11,037 nt of DNA from Bacteroidota bacterium (GTDB taxonomy: Bacteria; Bacteroidota; Bacteroidia; Flavobacteriales; Flavobacteriaceae). The stretch is from contig JAHZIZ010000033.1 of the NCBI GenBank assembly GCA_022601215.1, forward strand, positions 1 to 11,037, written 5' to 3'. The position numbers were made by a program, and so were the translations under genes. This document shows positions 7,039 to 11,037 of the stretch, piece by piece (position 1 is the first letter of the stretch; the number at the start of each line of letters is the position of its first letter). The notes beneath the pieces are model-generated. The model did no database searches and had not been told where the DNA came from. It worked only from the letters and a program-made list of their open reading frames with translations.

Positions 7039-7936
7039 AAAATACGGCGCTATTGATATTGGTTCCAATGCCATTCGTTTATTGATAGCGACCATCATAG
7101 AAAAAGATAATAAACCGACCCAGATAAAGAAGACATCGCTGGTTAGAGTACCTATTAGGTTGGGTGCCGATGTATTTTTGGAAGGGAAAATTTCTGATAT
7201 AAATTATAGGCGGATGGTCGACGCTATGAATGCCTATAGCTTATTGATGAAGACACATAACATTACTACCTACAGAGCCTGTGCAACTTCTGCCATGCGA
7301 GAGGCAAGCAACGGGAAGACGATTGCAAAAAGCATCTTAGAAGAAACGGGTATTGATATTCAAATAATTGATGGTAAAGATGAAGCGGCTATTATTGCCT
7401 CCACGGACCTAAAGGATCTTATTGACACGGAAAAAATCTTTCTCTATGTCGATGTAGGAGGTGGAAGTACCGAGTTTACCGTGTTTGCTAATGGTAAGAT
7501 CGTTGCGTCAAAATCATTTAAACTAGGAACCGTTCGTATTTTAAACGACATGGTTCGAGAATCGGTTTGGGACGATGTAAAAAAATGGATTCGAAATCAT
7601 ACTAAGTACTATGAGAAAATTAGTCTCATCGGTTCAGGGGGGAATATTAATAGTATTTATAAAAGCAGTGGTAAAAAGCTCGGAAAACCCTTAAGTTATT
7701 TCTATTTGGCAAGTTATTACGAACGTTTAAAGTCGTATAATTATCATGAGCGTATCTTCGAATTGCAAATGAATCCAGATAGAGCAGATGTTATTATTCC
7801 AGCAACGCGCATTTATTTGTCGGCCATGAAGTGGAGCAAGGCAAAAAATGTGTATGTCCCAAAGATAGGACTCTCAGACGGAATCATTAAGAGCTTGTAC
7901 AATGAGAAACTGGCAAGGAAAATGGACGTACACTAA
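7025..7936 (+). CDS. Ppx/GppA family exopolyphosphatase (short form)
   Basis: Phosphatase of the ASKHA fold that removes terminal phosphates from polyphosphate, or the 5' phosphate of pppGpp. At 303 residues it is the short form, without the C-terminal HD-like domain of E. coli Ppx. Visible motifs are DIGSNAIRL (11-19), ATSAMREASNG (87-97), the probable catalytic Glu120 in DGKDEA, DVGGGSTEF (143-151), GSGGN (203-207) and NPDRADVI (250-257). The frame has no ATG in the right place. TTG at 7025 gives MLNIEKYGAIDIGSN, with the first motif at the normal distance, and overlaps the end of ppk1 by 14 bases; the in-frame ATT at 7034 is a less likely alternative. Being next to ppk1 favours polyphosphate as the main substrate. 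The stop codon overlaps that of the minus-strand gene at 7933-7936. Confidence 0.93.
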   Translation: MLNIEKYGAIDIGSNAIRLLIATIIEKDNKPTQIKKTSLVRVPIRLGADVFLEGKISDINYRRMVDAMNAYSLLMKTHNITTYRACATSAMREASNGKTIAKSILEETGIDIQIIDGKDEAAIIASTDLKDLIDTEKIFLYVDVGGGSTEFTVFANGKIVASKSFKLGTVRILNDMVRESVWDDVKKWIRNHTKYYEKISLIGSGGNINSIYKSSGKKLGKPLSYFYLASYYERLKSYNYHERIFELQMNPDRADVIIPATRIYLSAMKWSKAKNVYVPKIGLSDGIIKSLYNEKLARKMDVH

Positions 7937-8289
7937 ATTTTCTGTAACTCCACCGATAATCGACCCTGTTCCTTTTTTACTTGATTCATCCCAATGACAC
8001 CTCCAGACATTCCAGTCGTGGCTCTTACTATGCTCAGGCGCACGTGATTTGACTCCACCGCTGTGTTTACTGTAAATTTATAATACTTCACAAAGGCACC
8101 AAGTAAAATTCGCACGGTATAATTGCCTTTTTCGTAAGTAATTTGTTCGGCCGAACTTTGTTTCACTTTATAACCGGAAGAGATAAAGATGTCGGATACT
8201 TTTTCGTCCAAGGTAATTTTATCAATGTTTTGGTACACATTCACCAACACATCTTTGTTTTGGTGTTCGGTGCTAAGGAAGTGTGACAT
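7933..8289 (-). CDS. 118-residue cytoplasmic protein of unknown function
   Basis: I cannot assign this protein to a named family. It has no signal peptide, membrane segment or Cys residues and looks like a small soluble alpha/beta protein. An N-terminal helix-prone part (VNVYQNIDKITLDEKVSDIF, 16-35) precedes probable strands (QITYEKGNYTVRILLGAFVKYYKF, 49-72, and HVRLSIVRATTG, 82-93). It ends with a Gly-rich segment MSGGVIGMNQVKKE (94-107) and a short tail. The Gly-rich segment has the look of a conserved site. Its start is 10 bases after the stop of the nucleotidase gene, so the two are very likely co-transcribed. The TAG stop overlaps the ppx TAA from the opposite strand by three to four bases. 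Coding is supported by this operon position and by protein-like composition. Confidence 0.75.
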   Translation of the reverse strand: MSHFLSTEHQNKDVLVNVYQNIDKITLDEKVSDIFISSGYKVKQSSAEQITYEKGNYTVRILLGAFVKYYKFTVNTAVESNHVRLSIVRATTGMSGGVIGMNQVKKEQGRLSVELQKI

Positions 8290-8299
8290 AAATGATGGT

Positions 8300-8815
8300 T
8301 TAAGTCAATAAAGTTACAATTTCTTTCCAAGAGTGCACACGCTCATGCCCATTGTCATTGGCCATGTTGTGGGGTTGTGTGAACAGTAAACTTCTATTGG
8401 GAAAAGGGTCTAAGTTTTTATAGTGATCATCAATTAAAATATCACCTTGTATGGGGACTTTTGAACCACAAAGAATGATATTTTTCCAAGATATAAATGG
8501 AAAATGTTCCGCCAACCAATCGTGCTTTTCCCATAGACTATTAGGAAACTCCATTGCGGCGGAAACAATGAAAAGTTCATAGTATGATTGAAGCGTCTCA
8601 ATAGCCGCAGGAGCGTCTTTCATCACGGGAAGTGTCCTGAAAAACCCTTGCGTACGAACATGTCTTTTTGCATTTGGGAAGGCGACAATTTCGTCTTTAC
8701 CTACCACATCTTCTAATTTAATAAGGACACCAGTTTCTTGGTATTCATACTGTATGGCTTGTTGGTAGATGTCCCCTAAGACACCGTCCATATCCACGAG
8801 CAATCTTTTTTTCAT
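8300..8815 (-). CDS. 5'(3')-deoxyribonucleotidase-like HAD hydrolase (NT5C family)
   Basis: Cytoplasmic HAD-superfamily phosphatase expected to dephosphorylate (deoxy)nucleoside monophosphates. With the ATG at 8815 it has 171 residues and opens MKKRLLVDMDGV, putting motif I (Asp8, Asp10) at the usual place. The in-frame TTG at 8857 would add 14 unlikely residues. Motif II is Ser85 in IVSAAM, motif III Lys119 in GSKVPIQGD, and motif IV Asp129-Asp130 in ILIDDHYKN. The cap segment GFFRTLPVMKDAPAAIETL (57-75) is characteristic of the 5'(3')-deoxyribonucleotidase group. All catalytic residues are present. Substrate preference cannot be read from the sequence. It lies 60 bases after the SGNH-like gene with no evident promoter between them, so it may be read from the same transcript, and 10 bases before the 118-residue unknown protein. 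Confidence 0.9.
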   Translation of the reverse strand: MKKRLLVDMDGVLGDIYQQAIQYEYQETGVLIKLEDVVGKDEIVAFPNAKRHVRTQGFFRTLPVMKDAPAAIETLQSYYELFIVSAAMEFPNSLWEKHDWLAEHFPFISWKNIILCGSKVPIQGDILIDDHYKNLDPFPNRSLLFTQPHNMANDNGHERVHSWKEIVTLLT

Positions 8816-8875
8816 AAACGAAGGAATTGAGAGGTTACTTCTTTTTAGATAGCACAATAGATTTTGGTTGCGCGA

Positions 8876-9748
8876 TTATGGTGTTTTTTTAATGACTTCG
8901 GAAATAAATAATTGTGTAAATTCAATAGATCCTTGGTGATTTAGATGATTGCGATCCGCAAAAAGTTCCTTTTGCTGAAGTGTTTGCGAGAAATCATAAT
9001 AGTTAGGCAGAAACTCAGTGTATTCGGAAAAACTGAATGTGCTCTTATAAATGGGAGCCGTGAAAAAACGAACATCAATAGCATTTTCTGCGCAAATGTT
9101 TATAATAGCATCTAGATATGTATTGGCTGCGTTTACCTTTATCAAGGGTTGCTCTGTCAACGATGTTAATTGTTCCTTGATTGGAATATAGCCTTTGAGT
9201 TCAGTAATTCCTTTAGATTTACCTGCCAGAGATAAGGTTTGGTTTCTTAATCCAATTTTAGGACCAAATTTCATAAAGCGATAGAACGGAATATATCGGT
9301 ATGCTACATATTCATCACCATGAACGGAAAATGCATTAAAAATGGAAGCTTCTTTTATATACGGTATCCAAACAACGCGTCCCAATGGGTCAGGATATTC
9401 ATTATTGCGATAATCTACTTGCACATAAATTGACTTCGCGCTGGCAGTTTTCAGAAATTCTTGAATCATTAATTTTATTTCGAATGGACCACTCGCCTCG
9501 GCCGCCAAGTTAATTCCTTGAGTTCCCAGTACGCTATCTATTAGAACTGGCTGCAACGTATTGAGACTTCTCGAAGAACCAAAAATGGCATAGTCGTACA
9601 TACTATTGTCCGGCAAGGACTTTACCCAACTCACCTTGTCGCGTATAACGCCAGAGCTATGGGCCCGCATAAAAGTGAATTCTAAAACAAAGCCAAACAC
9701 TAATACGGTTAGCAGTAAGAAACTGATATATAGAATTAACTTTTTCAT
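8876..9748 (-). CDS. membrane-anchored SGNH-like protein, probable partner of the MBOAT acyltransferase
   Basis: A 290-residue protein with one N-terminal hydrophobic segment (about 4-24, after MKK) and no other membrane span, so most of it should sit in the periplasm as a signal-anchored or secreted domain. Features of the SGNH hydrolase/acyltransferase fold are visible: GSSRS at 57-61 (block I, probable nucleophile Ser58 or Ser59), GINLAAEA at 78-85 (block with Asn80), and DRNHLNHQG at 265-273, whose Asp265-x-x-His268 would complete the triad. The start codon overlaps the MBOAT stop by one base (TAATG on the minus strand). MBOAT proteins that acylate exported polysaccharides commonly work with such SGNH partners, as in the alginate acetylation system. 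The acylation role is inferred from this pairing and the motifs; overall similarity to named families is low to my eye. Confidence 0.75.
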   Translation of the reverse strand: MKKLILYISFLLLTVLVFGFVLEFTFMRAHSSGVIRDKVSWVKSLPDNSMYDYAIFGSSRSLNTLQPVLIDSVLGTQGINLAAEASGPFEIKLMIQEFLKTASAKSIYVQVDYRNNEYPDPLGRVVWIPYIKEASIFNAFSVHGDEYVAYRYIPFYRFMKFGPKIGLRNQTLSLAGKSKGITELKGYIPIKEQLTSLTEQPLIKVNAANTYLDAIINICAENAIDVRFFTAPIYKSTFSFSEYTEFLPNYYDFSQTLQQKELFADRNHLNHQGSIEFTQLFISEVIKKTP

Positions 9749-11037
9749 TAAAACTGGAAATAGATAAAATCATTTATTTCTGAGAAACTTCCAAATAATA
9801 TAATAAGAAAGATTATGATTGGAGCCTTCACCCAAAGTGGTTTAGCGTATTCTAACGGGAATTCTTTATGCCTGGAAGGCCATTCAAAAACGAGTAATAT
9901 ACCTAGTAGCGGCAGTAATTCAAAAGAAAACCTATTTAGGGTCAATCGATCTACGCCTAGGTTTAAACTTCCTATCTCTATTAGGTATTGAAAGGCAGAG
10001 CCCACTGTGTCTGCTCTAAAAAATACCCAACCTATAGTTACAAGAGTAAACGTTAGAAGTATTTGCCCTAACTCTTTGATATTTGGTAGCACTCGATCCT
10101 TTGCTACATTATCTGTGTGAGTTTTGTTTTTATTTAAAAGGAATAGGGGAAGGAAGAGCAAGGCGTGAAAGGTACCCCAAGTGATAAATGTCCAATTGGC
10201 ACCGTGCCAAAACCCACTAACAATAAATACAATGAAGATATTTCTGAGGCTCATCCATCGTCCACCGCGACTTCCCCCTAGCGGGATGTATAGGTAATCT
10301 CTAAACCAGGTAGAAAGAGAAACATGCCAACGCCTCCAAAACTCCGCAATATCTCTGGAGAAGTATGGGAACTTAAAATTGACCATGAGACGGATTCCAA
10401 ATAATCTTGCAGTTCCTATGGCTATATCGCTATACCCAGAAAAATCACCATAAATCTGAAATGCAAAATATACGGCTCCTAATATTAAGGTAATACTATT
10501 GTATTCAGTGTGATTGCTAAAAATATCGTTGGCATATTGAGCACAATTATCGGCAATAACTAACTTTTTAAAAAGCCCCCAAAGGATTTGATGTACCCCC
10601 AGGATAGCTTCATTCTTATGGAAGCTACGTTTAGTTTCAAATTGCGGTAAGAGCTGGGTAGCACGCTCTATGGGGCCTGCAACCAATTGCAGAAAAAAAC
10701 AGACAAAGGTGGCGAAGTTAAGCAGGCTAGAAGTGGGTTGTATCTTATTTCGGTACACGTCTATAGTGTAGCTTAGTGTTTGAAAGGTATAAAAGCTAAT
10801 TCCAACTGGAAGTATAATGTTAAGGGTATTCGGTTGTATGTCCCCTCCGAATAGAGTAAAAGCGTCTGTAAAACTCTCAATAAAGAAGTTGTAGTATTTA
10901 AAAAACCCTAAAAGTCCAAGGTTGCATATGATGCTAATTCCTAAAAGTAGTTTTCGTTTGTTAGAGTTATGGTTGGCCTTCATTTGCAGACCTAGTACAT
11001 AATCTAGTAAGGTGCTGAATAGTATTAGTGTTAAGAA
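9748..11037 (-). CDS. MBOAT family O-acyltransferase, N-terminus outside window
   Basis: Polytopic inner-membrane acyltransferase of the AlgI/DltB-like MBOAT group, which passes acyl groups across the membrane to extracytoplasmic polysaccharides. The frame is open to the right edge: upstream of the Met at 10983 it reads LILFSTLLDYVLGLQ, a characteristic internal MBOAT segment, so that Met is not the start and roughly 40-60 N-terminal residues are missing. Numbering from that Met, key blocks are FLQLVAGPIERATQLLPQF (97-115), YGDFSGYSDIAIGTARLFG (178-196), FWRRWHVSLSTWFRDYLYIP (215-234) and SGFWHGANW (256-264), with the conserved His220 and His260. About ten hydrophobic segments are visible and the protein ends in FIYFQF, a usual family ending. 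The stop overlaps the SGNH-like gene start by one base. The acylated polymer is unknown. Confidence 0.93.
   Translation of the reverse strand, partial: FLTLILFSTLLDYVLGLQMKANHNSNKRKLLLGISIICNLGLLGFFKYYNFFIESFTDAFTLFGGDIQPNTLNIILPVGISFYTFQTLSYTIDVYRNKIQPTSSLLNFATFVCFFLQLVAGPIERATQLLPQFETKRSFHKNEAILGVHQILWGLFKKLVIADNCAQYANDIFSNHTEYNSITLILGAVYFAFQIYGDFSGYSDIAIGTARLFGIRLMVNFKFPYFSRDIAEFWRRWHVSLSTWFRDYLYIPLGGSRGGRWMSLRNIFIVFIVSGFWHGANWTFITWGTFHALLFLPLFLLNKNKTHTDNVAKDRVLPNIKELGQILLTFTLVTIGWVFFRADTVGSAFQYLIEIGSLNLGVDRLTLNRFSFELLPLLGILLVFEWPSRHKEFPLEYAKPLWVKAPIIIFLIILFGSFSEINDFIYFQF

Noticed and set aside
10981..10983. ATG at 10983 as the start of the MBOAT gene
   Set aside because: The frame continues to the window edge and encodes a typical internal MBOAT membrane segment, so the gene is cut by the window.

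Overview
The window reads as chromosomal DNA of a Bacteroidota bacterium, most likely a marine member of the Flavobacteriaceae. The grounds are low GC in most genes, start codons without a strong Shine-Dalgarno sequence, promoter-like elements of the Bacteroidota type (TTTG, then TAnnTTTG), lipoproteins with short signal peptides, and protein sequences of flavobacterial character (S9 dipeptidyl peptidase, exported DinB-like protein, short Ppx/GppA). No rRNA, tRNA, CRISPR array, IS element or phage module was seen.

Layout. Bases 1-1035 (+) hold the 3' part of a DPP-IV-like S9 peptidase gene cut by the left edge. It is followed by an exported DinB-like four-helix protein (1117-1662, +). An oppositely oriented DUF2272-type gene (1704-2477, -) is clearly richer in GC than its neighbours and is the best candidate for acquired DNA. 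After a 285-base divergent intergenic region come two small predicted lipoproteins of unknown function (2763-3224 and 3287-3676, +).

Bases 3784-7936 (+) form a tight four-gene cluster: pdxH (pyridoxamine 5'-phosphate oxidase), a SixA-like histidine phosphatase, ppk1 (polyphosphate kinase) and a short Ppx/GppA exopolyphosphatase. The sixA-ppk1 junction overlaps by one base (TAATG). The exopolyphosphatase appears to start at a TTG codon inside the end of ppk1. Polyphosphate synthesis and hydrolysis are therefore likely made from one transcript, together with a phosphohistidine phosphatase.

The right third lies on the minus strand and should be read from right to left. A membrane-bound O-acyltransferase (MBOAT) gene runs off the right edge: its reading frame stays open to base 11037, so the Met at 10983 is internal. 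It overlaps by one base a membrane-anchored SGNH-like protein gene, and the two look like an extracytoplasmic polysaccharide acylation pair. Then come a 5'(3')-deoxyribonucleotidase of the HAD family and a 118-residue protein of unknown function, whose stop codon overlaps the ppx stop from the opposite strand.

I did not find a convincing new multi-gene system. The points most worth following are the SixA/PPK1/Ppx cluster, the GC-rich DUF2272 protein without a signal peptide, and the uncharacterised small proteins.
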